Positions 7,557 through 19,062 of a DNA stretch of 64,000 nt are shown one piece after another. Position numbers and translations under genes: made by a program. This DNA comes from Pontitalea aquivivens. GTDB taxonomy: Bacteria > Pseudomonadota > Alphaproteobacteria > Rhodobacterales > Rhodobacteraceae. The notes beneath the pieces were generated by a model that was not told the origin of the DNA, ran no database searches, and saw only the letters and a program-made list of their open reading frames with translations. Each line of letters opens with the position of its first letter. The stretch's first letter is position 1. The stretch lies in NCBI RefSeq assembly GCF_046507575.1, contig NZ_JBKFEY010000003.1:124001-188000 (forward strand). Direction: 5' to 3'.

Positions 7557-8480
7557 TCAGAGCGCGGCCAGGATTTCGCGCGCGCGGGCACAATCGGCCT
7601 GCATCTGTGCGATCAGCCCGGGCAGGCCGTCAAAGGTCATCTCGGGGCGCAGGTAATCCACAAGCGCCACCGACAGATGCTGGCCGTAAAGGTCGCCGGA
7701 AAAATCAAACAGACAGGTTTCCAGATTGGGCAGGTTTTCCCCGAACATCGGCCGGACCCCAAGGCTGGCCGCGCCGTGATAGCCGCCGGCATGTTGGCCG
7801 GTCAGCACATCGACCTTGACCGCATAGACGCCAAGTTTCGGCAGGTGCAGGCCGGCCACGCTCATGTTGGCGGTGGGGAAGCCCAGGTCGCGGCCGCGCT
7901 TTTCGCCATGCAGAACCGCGCCATCAATCCGGTGCCAGTGACCCAGCATGGCCGCGGCATCGCGCGGGCGTCCCTCGGCCAGGGCATTGCGGATCGCGGT
8001 TGAGGAAATTTCCAGCCCCGACACCTGCATCAGCGGGGCCACGGTCACGCCAAAGCCCAGTTGCGCGCCCAGATCCTGCAGATCGGCGCCTGTGCCGGTC
8101 CGGCCCTTGCCAAAATGGAAATCGGCGCCGACGGTGACATGGGCCACGCCCAGCCCCTTTGCCAGAACGTTGCGGGCAAAACCCTCAGGCGTCATGCCTG
8201 AAAGTTCGGCGTTGAAGGGCAGTTCGAACAGCCGTTCGACCCCCAGCTTTGCCATGCGATGGGCGCGGGCCTCGGGGTTCATCAGGCGAAAGGCCGGGGC
8301 GTCCGGGGCAAAGACCTGGCGCGGGTGGGGTTCAAAGGTGACGATGCCCAGCGGCCCCTTGCCACGCGCCAGATCGATCACCGACTGATGGCCCAGATGC
8401 ACGCCATCGAAATTGCCCATGGCAACAGACGCGCCGCGCGCAGCCTGTGGAAGGCCCTGCCAGTGGGTATAGGTTTCCAT
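7557..8480 (-). CDS. ribF: Bifunctional riboflavin kinase / FAD synthetase
   Basis: Phosphorylates riboflavin to FMN and adenylates FMN to FAD. The 307-residue protein has both modules. The N-terminal FAD synthetase (about 1-185) has the nucleotidyl-transferase motif GNFDGVHLGH near residue 22 and TFEPHPRQVF. The C-terminal flavokinase (about 185-307) has RDLGFPTANM and LPKLGVYAVKV. The start at 8480 gives the family N-terminus; the longer frame extends into unrelated sequence. It lies 45 bases upstream of ycgN and 31 bases downstream of the MaoC gene, all leftward. No FMN riboswitch is visible in the short upstream gap. Confidence 0.95.
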   Translation of the reverse strand: METYTHWQGLPQAARGASVAMGNFDGVHLGHQSVIDLARGKGPLGIVTFEPHPRQVFAPDAPAFRLMNPEARAHRMAKLGVERLFELPFNAELSGMTPEGFARNVLAKGLGVAHVTVGADFHFGKGRTGTGADLQDLGAQLGFGVTVAPLMQVSGLEISSTAIRNALAEGRPRDAAAMLGHWHRIDGAVLHGEKRGRDLGFPTANMSVAGLHLPKLGVYAVKVDVLTGQHAGGYHGAASLGVRPMFGENLPNLETCLFDFSGDLYGQHLSVALVDYLRPEMTFDGLPGLIAQMQADCARAREILAAL

Positions 8481-8511
8481 CGTCCCCGCCCTTGCCGGCG
8501 GGCACCGCCGG

Positions 8512-8961
8512 TCAGTCGAACTTGCGCGAGGGCGCCAGAACCAGCGCCTCGCCTTTAAGGACCACCGTATCGCCCACCGCGCAGTGGGTTTCAAGGGTCA
8601 CACGGCGCCGGGCGTGATCGATCGCGGTCACCTTGGCCTCGGCATAGACCACATCACCGGGGCGGACGGGGGCCATGAATTTCAGGCTCTGGCCCAGATA
8701 GACGGTGCCATGGCCCGGCAGCTGTTCGCCGATCACCGCCGAGATCAGACCCGCGGTCAACATGCCATGGGCAATGCGCCCCTCAAAGATCGTGTCGCGG
8801 GCATAGGCGTCATCCATATGCACCGGGTTGCGATCGGTCGAAACCTCGGCAAACAGTTCGATGTCGCGGTCGGTCACCTCTTTGCGCAGATAGCGCACCA
8901 TGCCGATTTCGATATCTTCGATGCAGATCGTGCCACGGGGAAAATTGTCGAGCATGGTCAT
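8512..8961 (-). CDS. MaoC-like (R)-specific enoyl-CoA hydratase
   Basis: A 149-residue hot-dog-fold protein. The hydratase-2 motif FAEVSTDRNPVHMDDAYA (about residues 37-54) retains the catalytic aspartate and histidine, although the usual S-G-D is S-T-D here. It is followed by FEGRIAHGMLTAGLIS. The single-domain size fits PhaJ-type enzymes, which hydrate crotonyl-CoA to (R)-3-hydroxybutyryl-CoA, a PHA precursor. That assignment is by family; other MaoC substrates are possible. A TGC-rich dyad like PhaR operators lies 22-36 bases upstream, and phasin and PHA synthase genes are elsewhere in the window, so a PHA link is plausible. Confidence 0.88.
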   Translation of the reverse strand: MTMLDNFPRGTICIEDIEIGMVRYLRKEVTDRDIELFAEVSTDRNPVHMDDAYARDTIFEGRIAHGMLTAGLISAVIGEQLPGHGTVYLGQSLKFMAPVRPGDVVYAEAKVTAIDHARRRVTLETHCAVGDTVVLKGEALVLAPSRKFD

Positions 8962-8982
8962 GCAGTCCCTGCCAGAGGTTCA

Positions 8983-8997
8983 TGTTGCACTGCAGCA
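8983..8997. promoter_or_regulatory. TGC-rich dyad, possible PhaR-type operator
   Basis: TGTTGCA, one base, TGCAGCA forms a 15-base dyad with one mismatch, immediately upstream of the MaoC hydratase. PhaR repressors of PHA metabolism in this bacterial group bind TGC-rich dyads of similar form. The assignment is by resemblance only. Confidence 0.4.
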
Positions 8998-9115
8998 TAG
9001 CACGCACCCCAACGCGCGCGCAATAGCGGCGTAATTTATTTTCATTAAGAAATCATCATGCGCAACAAAATTTCCCGCCGAGCCAGCGTGAATCCCTGTG
9101 CCGGTGCAGCAACGA

Positions 9116-9994
9116 TCAGCGCAGGGCGCCGATCGTGAAGGTGGGGGCCTGCATCCGGGTGGCAAGCCAGCGTTGCAGCAGGTCGGCGTCGGGTATGTCG
9201 GGATCGGGGCCGAACTGGCCCGCCGCCAGCCCCGAGGTGACGAAGAGGGAATCGATCCCCTCGCCCGTGGCGCCCGCGATATCGGTGTTGATCCCGTCGC
9301 CCACCGCCAGGATACGCCCGCCGCCGCCCGCGCCGATCGTGGCCAGCCTGCGGCGCGCCAGATCGTAGATCGGCGGATGGGGCTTGCCGAAATACAGCGT
9401 GGTGCCGCCCATTTCCTCATACAGCGCCGCCAGCGCGCCCGCGCAATAGATGCGCTTGTCGCCCATATCCACCACGATATCGGGATTGGCGCACAGCATC
9501 GGCAGGTTGCGGGTCTTGGCCAGAAGAAAGCGGGCGCGGTAATCCTCGGGAACCTCGGTCTGTTCATCAAATGGGCCGGTGCAGACGATGCCCTCGGCCT
9601 CGTCCAGGGAAACACGCTCGATCAGGGGGGCATCGGCCCATTCCGCCGGGATGGCGTTGAAAAAGCCATCGTCCTTGTCGGGGCCAAGGTGCCAGATACG
9701 GCGGCCGACCGCGCCGGCGAACATCGCATCCTGCGCCGCATCGCCCGAGGAAACGACCAGATCCCAGCAATCGCGCGGAACACCCATGCGATCCAGCGTG
9801 GCGGTGACAAAGGCCGCCGGGCGCGGGGCATTGGTCAGCAGCACCACCTTGCCGCCCCCGGCGCGAAAGCCGCGCAGCGCCGCGACCGCCGCCGGAAAGG
9901 GGGCGACGCCATTGTGCAGACAGCCCCAAAGATCGCAAAACAGCGTGTCATAAGCGGCGGAGATCTGGGAAAGATCGGAAATGATCCGGGTCAT
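9116..9994 (-). CDS. HAD-superfamily phosphatase, class IIA (TIGR01459-type)
   Basis: A 292-residue haloacid dehalogenase-family hydrolase. The N-terminal motif LFCDLWGCLHNGVAPFPAA (about residues 18-36) carries the first aspartate but has a tryptophan where most HADs have the second aspartate (D-x-W-G), the hallmark of this alphaproteobacterial subfamily. Motif II is VVLLTNAPRP (about 50), and the late motif GKPHPPIYDLA with AVGDGINTDIAGATGEGID supplies the lysine and the acidic metal-binding residues. The relation to NagD/pyridoxal-phosphate phosphatases is by fold; the substrate is unknown. Start at 9994 chosen over a longer frame that begins in proline/alanine-rich noise. Confidence 0.88.
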   Translation of the reverse strand: MTRIISDLSQISAAYDTLFCDLWGCLHNGVAPFPAAVAALRGFRAGGGKVVLLTNAPRPAAFVTATLDRMGVPRDCWDLVVSSGDAAQDAMFAGAVGRRIWHLGPDKDDGFFNAIPAEWADAPLIERVSLDEAEGIVCTGPFDEQTEVPEDYRARFLLAKTRNLPMLCANPDIVVDMGDKRIYCAGALAALYEEMGGTTLYFGKPHPPIYDLARRRLATIGAGGGGRILAVGDGINTDIAGATGEGIDSLFVTSGLAAGQFGPDPDIPDADLLQRWLATRMQAPTFTIGALR

Positions 9995-10091
9995 CTTGGG
10001 TCCTGCGGCAAAGGGGAAAGGCGCCGCCCGCGGGCAGGCGGCACACAAGACGGGCCGGACGGCGCGGTCTGCCCGGCCCAACGCGCCATGG

Positions 10092-11012
10092 TCAGAGTTT
10101 CAGCGCGGGGATGATCTGCTTTTTCCGGCTCATGATGCCGGGCAGCACGACCGAATCGCCGTCCACCTTGCAGGGGAAGGACGCCTCGGCGATCTGGCGG
10201 ACCAGATCGTTGGGCACCAGCAGCGTGGCCTCTTCGCGCAGGATGTCGACCACGAACAACAGCACCTGATCGGCGCCATCCGCGGCGGCAACCCCCGGCA
10301 TCGCCGCCATCAGGCTGGCCTTGCGATCCAGGATGACCCTGGGCGCGGTGGTTTCCAGCACGCTGACGCGCAACTGCTTGCCCGCGACCTCATATTCCTT
10401 GCTGTCCATGCGCAGCAGGTCCGCATCCGAAAAAGCCGAGACATCGGATTTCGCGGCAAAAAGTTCCGCGGCATAGTCAGGGATGGAAATTCCCAGTTCC
10501 CGCGCAAGCGTTTCGGCCACCGCGCGGTCATGGGCGGTGGTGGTGGGGCTGCGGAATTCCAGTGTGTCCGACAGGATACACGACAGCATCGCGCATTTGA
10601 TGTTTTCGGGCATCTTCGCGGCATCCGCGCCCATCAGGTCGTACATGATGGTGGCCGTGCAGGCCAGCGGACGGATGGTGATGTCGATCGGCCCCTTGGT
10701 CTTCAGGCCACCGGCCAGCATGTGATGGTCGATGATCTGGATGACGTTGGCGTCGTTGATCGAGGGCGGCAGTTCGGCGGGGTTGTTGGTGTCCACCACC
10801 ACGCAGGTTTCGCCGGCCGCCACATCGGCGATGATCCGCGGCTTGGGCAGGTCCCACCGTTTCAGGACAAAGGCGGCCTCGGTGTTGGGTTCGCCCAGCA
10901 GCACGGGTTCGGCCGGGGTGCCCTTCACCTCGGTCAGATACCAAGCCCAGATGATGGGCGAGCCGGTGGAATCGGTGTCGGGGGCCTTGTGGCCGAAAAC
11001 CTTGATCGTCAT
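10092..11012 (-). CDS. ppaC: Manganese-dependent (family II) inorganic pyrophosphatase
   Basis: Cytoplasmic DHH-superfamily enzyme that hydrolyses pyrophosphate and so drives biosynthetic reactions. The 306-residue protein shows all family II motifs: GHKAPDTDST (about 7-16), VVVDTNN (about 71), IQIIDHH with the DHH signature (about 92-98), and the C-terminal substrate-binding SRKKQIIPAL (about 294-303). Family II enzymes are less common than family I in proteobacteria but regular in the Rhodobacter group. It is a single leftward gene separated from neighbours by about 90-100 bases on each side. Confidence 0.96.
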   Translation of the reverse strand: MTIKVFGHKAPDTDSTGSPIIWAWYLTEVKGTPAEPVLLGEPNTEAAFVLKRWDLPKPRIIADVAAGETCVVVDTNNPAELPPSINDANVIQIIDHHMLAGGLKTKGPIDITIRPLACTATIMYDLMGADAAKMPENIKCAMLSCILSDTLEFRSPTTTAHDRAVAETLARELGISIPDYAAELFAAKSDVSAFSDADLLRMDSKEYEVAGKQLRVSVLETTAPRVILDRKASLMAAMPGVAAADGADQVLLFVVDILREEATLLVPNDLVRQIAEASFPCKVDGDSVVLPGIMSRKKQIIPALKL

Positions 11013-11101
11013 GGGAAACCTCGGGCTGGGTCACGTTTCGCGCGCGTTATAAGCGTTGCGGCGGCGCTTGTCACCCGCCGCCCCGGCCGGGTCATGCCGG
11101 A

Positions 11102-12097
11102 TCAGGGCAGGTCCAGCGCGATCCGATCCAGCGCAAAGCCGCGTTCGGCCAGCAGCGCCAGCAGCCCCCCCTGCCCCGGCAGATGCAACGCGCCCGCGGC
11201 CAGCGCCACGGGGCCATTGGCCAGCGCCTGTTCGATCACCGGCAGCCAGGCCATGTTGCGCTGCGTCATCAGCAGGTCTTCGGTCAGCGCAAGCTGGGCC
11301 GCCACCGCCCCGGGCGGCAGGCCGGACCGGGTTTCCATCTCATGGCGGGTGAATTCCCAGATCAGCCGCGGGGTTTCGTCGAAATAGGCATCGGCCAGGG
11401 TGGTTGTATAGTCGTCGGCCTGCCCGGCCGTGGCCACGGCCACGCGCAGCATGTCGATCTGATCCTCGGGCGGGATCTGCGCGAACAGGCGCAGCACGGT
11501 GTCATGGGGTTCCAGCGCCCGCACCTCCAGCCCGCGCGCCTGCGCCGCGGCGATCAGCCGACCGTCCAGCCCCTTGGCCCCGGCGGCAACCTCGGCCATG
11601 GCGCAGGGCGACAGGGCCAGCGTCATCGCCACATACCAGGGCTTCATCCTGGCGCCCAGAAACGCCGGAACGCCCCGGTCCGACAGGGCGGCGGCCAGGC
11701 GCTGCCAATCCGCTTCGGGCAGGCGTTCCGGCAATGTCGCGCCGGTTTCGAACATCGCGCCGGGGTTGCGGGCGATCTCGGCGGCAAGGGCGGCCTCTTC
11801 GTCCGGCCCGGCCTCGACCAGCAGCACCCGGGCGCCGTCAAGATAGGGCAGTGCCGCGGCCAGAAGCCGGTCGTGGCGCGGATCGTCCAGATGATAGGTG
11901 CCGATCAGCGTGACCCGCTGCGCCCCGCGCCGGGCCTGCCAGATCAACCCCTCGGCATGCGGCGCGGCACTTGCGGCGGCGCGCAGATCGGCCTGCGTTT
12001 CGGCAGGCAAGGCGTCAAACAGATTGCGCCCCTCGCAGGCGGCCTGCGCCCCCGGCGCGGCAAGACACAGGATGAAGGCAAGGCAAAACCGCAGCAT
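11102..12097 (-). CDS. TraB/GumN family protein, probably exported
   Basis: A 331-residue protein with a Sec signal peptide (MLRFCLAFILCLAAPGAQA, cleavage after residue 19), so it is periplasmic or surface-bound. The TraB/GumN family is a metal-dependent protease-like fold. The two signature histidine motifs are present: LIGTYHLDD (about 63-71) and, at the C-terminus, AAGALHLPGQGGLL. Acidic residues follow the first motif (VEAGPDEE). The function of bacterial members is poorly known. The start at 12097 is fixed by the signal peptide; the longer frame lacks one. It lies divergent from groESL and shares the intergenic region with the groES promoter. Confidence 0.87.
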   Translation of the reverse strand: MLRFCLAFILCLAAPGAQAACEGRNLFDALPAETQADLRAAASAAPHAEGLIWQARRGAQRVTLIGTYHLDDPRHDRLLAAALPYLDGARVLLVEAGPDEEAALAAEIARNPGAMFETGATLPERLPEADWQRLAAALSDRGVPAFLGARMKPWYVAMTLALSPCAMAEVAAGAKGLDGRLIAAAQARGLEVRALEPHDTVLRLFAQIPPEDQIDMLRVAVATAGQADDYTTTLADAYFDETPRLIWEFTRHEMETRSGLPPGAVAAQLALTEDLLMTQRNMAWLPVIEQALANGPVALAAGALHLPGQGGLLALLAERGFALDRIALDLP

Positions 12098-12176
12098 CCG
12101 ACGCTCCACAAACCGGCGGTCAGACTGCCACGCCCCGCCGTCCCCGCCAAGGCACAGATTTTCGCGCAAGCCCCCG

Positions 12177-12204
12177 TTGACAGCGCGCGATGCCGTGCCT
12201 AACT
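12177..12204 (+). promoter_or_regulatory. groESL promoter region
   Basis: A perfect TTGACA (12177-12182) is followed after 15-16 bases by CCTAACT (12198-12204), a poor sigma-70 -10 but with some likeness to heat-shock promoters. It sits 9 bases upstream of the CIRCE operator. The sigma factor is not settled by sequence. Confidence 0.55.
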
Positions 12205-12213
12205 GTTTCGCCG

Positions 12214-12240
12214 TTGGCACTCATCACGGGTGAGTGCTAA
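12214..12240 (+). promoter_or_regulatory. CIRCE operator (HrcA-binding site)
   Basis: TTGGCACTC, nine bases, GAGTGCTAA. This matches the CIRCE consensus (TTAGCACTC-N9-GAGTGCTAA) with one change in the left arm. It lies in the groESL leader, 37 bases upstream of the groES start. HrcA should repress groESL through it until protein-folding stress. Confidence 0.95.
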
Positions 12241-12277
12241 TGGATTTCAAACCTGGAACCTTAGGGAGTGTTACCAG

Positions 12278-12565
12278 ATGGCATTCAAACCGCTTCACGA
12301 CCGTGTGCTGGTCAAGCGCGTGCAAAGCGACGAAAAGACCAAGGGCGGTCTGATCATCCCCGACAGCGCCAAGGAAAAGCCGGCCGAGGGCGAAGTGATC
12401 GCCGTGGGCGAAGGCGCACGCAAGGATTCGGGCGAACTGATCCAGCCCTCGGTGAAAGTGGGCGATCGCGTCCTGTTCGGCAAGTGGTCGGGCACCGAGG
12501 TCACGCTGGACGGCGAAGAGCTGCTGATCATGAAGGAAGGCGACATCATGGGGATCATCGGCTGA
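12278..12565 (+). CDS. groES: Co-chaperonin GroES
   Basis: A 95-residue subunit of the heptameric lid that caps the GroEL folding chamber. It begins FKPLHDRVLVKRV, has the mobile loop around KTKGGLIIPDSAKEKP (about residues 20-35) and ends with GEELLIMKEGDIMGII, all standard. Its ATG at 12278 lies downstream of the CIRCE element with a GGGAG Shine-Dalgarno sequence. It is 54 bases before groEL and co-transcribed with it. Regulation by HrcA through CIRCE is well supported by sequence. Confidence 0.98.
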   Translation: MAFKPLHDRVLVKRVQSDEKTKGGLIIPDSAKEKPAEGEVIAVGEGARKDSGELIQPSVKVGDRVLFGKWSGTEVTLDGEELLIMKEGDIMGIIG

Positions 12566-12619
12566 TCGCCGGTCCCCTGACGCCTATCACAACGAAATTG
12601 AAGACAGGAGCAGATCAAC

Positions 12620-14260
<1,641 letters not shown>

Positions 14261-14280
14261 TCTGCCCCGCAAGGGAACGG

Positions 14281-14307
14281 AAAAGGGCGCCTTCGGGCGC
14301 CCTTTTT
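14281..14307 (+). terminator. groESL intrinsic terminator
   Basis: AAGGGCGCC, TTCG loop, GGCGCCCTT, then further T residues, 22 bases past the groEL stop. A classic UUCG-capped hairpin. Confidence 0.92.
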
Positions 14308-14342
14308 CATGGTTGCCGGCCGGGGTCACGCCTGTCCGCGCG

Positions 14343-14693
14343 TCAATCCAGCATCCAGTCATCGGCATGTGCAACCGGGCCGATCGCCAGCCAATCGGCC
14401 CGCACACGCGCCACCCGGCTGTCGCCCCAGGTCCGAAACACGATGTCAAAGCCTTCGCGCGTCACCACATCGGTCGAAATATCCATCCGCCCGTTATGCG
14501 CCGCGTCAATGTCCCACATCGACAGCGACACCTGCACCGCCGGGGCCCCGCGATAAGCCTCGGCAAAGATCACGCGGCGGCGCATTTCCCGCGGGCCATG
14601 GCCGGTCCACATGACGCCGCCATCCTTGTAATCGGAAAACAGCAGGAGCGATCCCTGCGCGATCCCCAGCCGGTGGCCGTCAAACTTGTTCAT
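14343..14693 (-). CDS. H-type lectin domain protein
   Basis: A 116-residue protein without a signal peptide, consisting almost wholly of an H-type lectin domain. The segment VIFAEAYRGAPAVQVSLSMW (about 41-60), then DIDAAHNGRMDISTDVVTREG and FDIVFRTWGDSRVARVRADW, fits the short beta-sandwich repeat of this family, best known from snail agglutinin and slime-mould discoidin. Bacterial members often sit in surface or secretion contexts; here it stands alone between groEL and the ATP synthase operon. Ligand and location are unknown. It is isolated by terminators on both sides. Confidence 0.75.
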   Translation of the reverse strand: MNKFDGHRLGIAQGSLLLFSDYKDGGVMWTGHGPREMRRRVIFAEAYRGAPAVQVSLSMWDIDAAHNGRMDISTDVVTREGFDIVFRTWGDSRVARVRADWLAIGPVAHADDWMLD

Positions 14694-14738
14694 CTGACAT
14701 CTTTCTGAAATGCCACATGACTGTAATCGGATGCAGGC

Positions 14739-14771
14739 AAAAGAAAAGCCCCGGATCGCTCCGGGGCTTTT
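14739..14771 (-). terminator. ATP synthase operon terminator
   Basis: AAAAGCCCCGG (14744-14754) and CCGGGGCTTTT (14761-14771) form an 11-bp stem with a 6-base loop, 21 bases past the atpC stop. On the minus strand it is followed by a T-rich stretch. Confidence 0.9.
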
Positions 14772-14792
14772 GAAGGTCTGCTTGGCGCTGGT

Positions 14793-15191
14793 TCAACCCA
14801 TGATGTGGCCGCCCAGGGCCTCCATGTCCGACAGCAGCTTGGCGGCCGCATCGGCAACAGAGGGATGGGCCGCCTCTTTCGCGGCGCGCACCTCGGCGAC
14901 CATCTCGGCGTGGATCGCGGCGGTCAGCTCTGCCTTGGGCAGGCTGCGTTCGGCCAGGACGGTCACCGATTCCGCGGTGATGTCGGCAAAACCGCCCGTC
15001 ACCGCGAATTCGGCCGTGCCTTCGGCAGAAACCACCGTCAGGATGCCGGGGCGCAGCGTCGTCATGAGGGCCGCATGGCCCGGCATGGCGGTCAGATCGC
15101 CCTCGGTGCCCGGAATCCGCACCTCACGGGCCTGAACGGAAGCAAGCTTCCGTTCGGGCGACACGAGGTCGAATTGCATCGTATCGGCCAT
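14793..15191 (-). CDS. atpC: ATP synthase F1 epsilon subunit
   Basis: A 132-residue central-stalk subunit that couples rotation and can inhibit ATP hydrolysis. The N-terminal beta-sandwich starts MQFDLVSPERKLAS and includes VRIPGTEGDLTAMPGHAALM (about 24-43), a strongly conserved stretch. The C-terminal helical part is alanine-rich. Last gene of the leftward atpHAGDC operon, 10 bases after atpD, followed by a strong terminator. Confidence 0.97.
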   Translation of the reverse strand: MADTMQFDLVSPERKLASVQAREVRIPGTEGDLTAMPGHAALMTTLRPGILTVVSAEGTAEFAVTGGFADITAESVTVLAERSLPKAELTAAIHAEMVAEVRAAKEAAHPSVADAAAKLLSDMEALGGHIMG

Positions 15192-15201
15192 GACTGCCTC
15201 C

Positions 15202-16623
<1,422 letters not shown>

Positions 16624-16641
16624 TGTCTATCTCCGGTTCCG

Positions 16642-17511
16642 TCAGAGCGCCTCGGCGCCCGAAATGATTTCGATAAGCTCGTTGGTGATCACGGCCTGAC
16701 GCGAGCGGTTGAACTCGATCGTCAGCTTGTCGATCATTTCGCCCGCGTTGCGCGTCGCGTTGTCCATCGCCGACATCTGCGCCCCGTTGAACGAGGCGTT
16801 GTTTTCCAGAAGGGCCGCGAAGATCTGCGTTGCGACGCCACGGGGCAGAAGATCGGCCAGGATCGCCTCCTCGCTGGGTTCATAGTCGTAGACCGCGGAA
16901 ACCGTGGCCTCGCCATCGAACTCGGCGGGGATGATCTGGCGTGCCGTCGGCACCTGGCTGATCACGCTTTCGAAGCGCGAGAAGAAGATCGTGGCCACGT
17001 CGAACTCACCCGCGTCGAAACGGGCCAGCAGGTCGCGGGCGATCTCTTGCGCATTGGCATAGCCGATACGCTTGACCTCGGACAGATCGATATGGGCCAC
17101 GAAATACTGGCCAAAATCGCGGCGCAGCGCATCGCGCCCCTTCTTGCCGACGGTCAGGATCTTGACCGTCTTGCCCTGGGCGATCAGCTCCGTGGCGCGC
17201 TGCTTGGCGAGCTTGGCGATATTGGCGTTGAAGCCACCGCAAAGCCCGCGTTCGCCGGTCATCACCACCAGCAGGTGGACCCGATCGGAGCCCGTCCCGG
17301 CCAGAAGCCGGGGCGCGCTGGTCGAGCCGCCAACCGAAGCGGCAAGCCCGGTCATGACAGCTTCCATACGCTCGGCATAGGGCCGGGCGCTTTCGGCGGC
17401 TTCCTGGGCACGGCGCAATTTCGCGGCCGCGACCATCTGCATCGCCTTGGTGATCTTTCGCGTGTTCTTGACGCTCTGGATCCGGTTCTTAAGGTCCTTA
17501 AGGCTGGGCAT
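16642..17511 (-). CDS. atpG: ATP synthase F1 gamma subunit
   Basis: The 289-residue rotor shaft of F1. The N-terminal coiled-coil helix reads LKDLKNRIQSVKNTRKITKA with MQMVAAAKLRRAQ. The C-terminal helix includes ASFNGAQMSAMDNATRNAGEM and ends with a helix containing TIEFNRSRQAVITNELIEI, the family signature. The central ERGLCGGFN motif (about 89) is also present. It is 21 bases downstream of atpA in the same operon. Confidence 0.97.
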   Translation of the reverse strand: MPSLKDLKNRIQSVKNTRKITKAMQMVAAAKLRRAQEAAESARPYAERMEAVMTGLAASVGGSTSAPRLLAGTGSDRVHLLVVMTGERGLCGGFNANIAKLAKQRATELIAQGKTVKILTVGKKGRDALRRDFGQYFVAHIDLSEVKRIGYANAQEIARDLLARFDAGEFDVATIFFSRFESVISQVPTARQIIPAEFDGEATVSAVYDYEPSEEAILADLLPRGVATQIFAALLENNASFNGAQMSAMDNATRNAGEMIDKLTIEFNRSRQAVITNELIEIISGAEAL

Positions 17512-17532
17512 GTCCCTGTCCTCTCGTGACGC

Positions 17533-19062
17533 TTACGCGAAGGTCTTGGCGAATTCTTCGATCGCAGCTTTCAGCTTGTCTTCGGCCTCGCCCTTGATCT
17601 TGGGGTCGTCCTTGGTCAGCCAGTCCAGGATATCGTGGCGGTTGGACCGCAGATAGGCCAGCAGGCCCTGTTCCCAACGGCCCACGTCCTTGACCGGAAT
17701 GGCGTCGAGGAAGCCCTTGGTGCCGGCAAAGATGACGGCCACGATTTCCGCGTTGGTCAGCGGCGAATACTGCGGCTGCTTCATCAGTTCCGTCAGGCGG
17801 GCGCCGCGGTTCAGCAGCTTCTGCGTGGCGGCATCCAGGTCGGAACCGAACTGCGCAAAGGCCGCCATTTCGCGGTACTGCGCCAGTTCCAGCTTCACCG
17901 GGCCCGCGACCGATTTCATCGCGTTGGTCTGCGCCGACGAACCCACGCGCGACACCGACAGACCGGTGTTCACGGCCGGGCGGATACCCTGGTAGAACAG
18001 TTCGGTTTCCAGGAAGATCTGGCCGTCGGTGATCGAGATCACGTTGGTCGGAATAAAGGCCGACACGTCGCCGCCCTGGGTTTCGATGATCGGCAGCGCG
18101 GTCAGCGAGCCCGAGCCGAAATCCTCGTTCAGCTTGGCCGAACGTTCCAGCAGGCGGCTGTGCAGGTAGAACACGTCGCCCGGATAGGCTTCGCGCCCCG
18201 GCGGGCGGCGCAGCAGCAGCGACATCTGACGGTAGGACACGGCCTGCTTGGACAGGTCATCATAGATGATCAGCGCATGGCGGCCAGAGTCGCGGAAATA
18301 TTCCGCCATCGCGGTGCCCGAATAGGGCGCCAGGAACTGCATCGGCGCCGGGTCCGAGGCGGTCGCGGCGATGACGGTGGTGTATTCCATCGCGCCGGTT
18401 TCTTCCAGTTTCTTCACCAGCTGCGCCACGGTCGAACGCTTCTGACCCACGGCGACGTAGAAGCAGTGCAGCTTGTTCGCCGGGTCGGCGTCGTTATAGA
18501 CTTTCTGGTTCAGGATCGTGTCCAGCGCGATCGCGGTCTTGCCGGTCTGACGGTCGCCAATGATCAGTTCGCGCTGACCGCGGCCAACGGGGATCATGGC
18601 GTCGACCGACTTCAGGCCGGTGGCCATCGGTTCATGCACCGATTTGCGCGGAATGATGCCCGGGGCCTTGACGTCGGCCACGCGACGCTCGGTCGCGGCG
18701 ATCGGGCCCTTGCCGTCGATCGGGTTACCAAGGCCATCGACCACGCGGCCCAGCAGCGCCTCGCCCACCGGCACGTCCACGATGGACTGGGTGCGCTTGA
18801 CGGTGTCGCCTTCCTTGATGTCACGGTCCGAACCGAAGATAACGACGCCGACGTTGTCGATTTCAAGGTTCAGCGCCATCCCGCGGATACCACCGGGGAA
18901 TTCGACCATCTCGCCCGCCTGGACGTTGTCGAGCCCGTGCACACGGGCGATACCGTCACCGACCGACAGCACGCGGCCGACTTCGGCAACCTGGGCGTCC
19001 TGCCCGAAGTTCTTGATCTGCTCTTTGAGGATAGCAGAGATCTCTGCGGCTTGGATTCCCAT
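17533..19062 (-). CDS. atpA: ATP synthase F1 alpha subunit
   Basis: The 509-residue non-catalytic nucleotide-binding subunit of F1. The Walker A motif is GDRQTGKTAI (about 169-178), followed by FYVAVGQKRSTVAQLV. The conserved AYSGTAM-type region and the arginine-finger region (PAVNTGLSVSRVGSSAQT, about 360-377) are intact. The ATG overlaps the atpH stop codon by one base (TAATG), so translation is coupled. Confidence 0.98.
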   Translation of the reverse strand: MGIQAAEISAILKEQIKNFGQDAQVAEVGRVLSVGDGIARVHGLDNVQAGEMVEFPGGIRGMALNLEIDNVGVVIFGSDRDIKEGDTVKRTQSIVDVPVGEALLGRVVDGLGNPIDGKGPIAATERRVADVKAPGIIPRKSVHEPMATGLKSVDAMIPVGRGQRELIIGDRQTGKTAIALDTILNQKVYNDADPANKLHCFYVAVGQKRSTVAQLVKKLEETGAMEYTTVIAATASDPAPMQFLAPYSGTAMAEYFRDSGRHALIIYDDLSKQAVSYRQMSLLLRRPPGREAYPGDVFYLHSRLLERSAKLNEDFGSGSLTALPIIETQGGDVSAFIPTNVISITDGQIFLETELFYQGIRPAVNTGLSVSRVGSSAQTNAMKSVAGPVKLELAQYREMAAFAQFGSDLDAATQKLLNRGARLTELMKQPQYSPLTNAEIVAVIFAGTKGFLDAIPVKDVGRWEQGLLAYLRSNRHDILDWLTKDDPKIKGEAEDKLKAAIEEFAKTFA

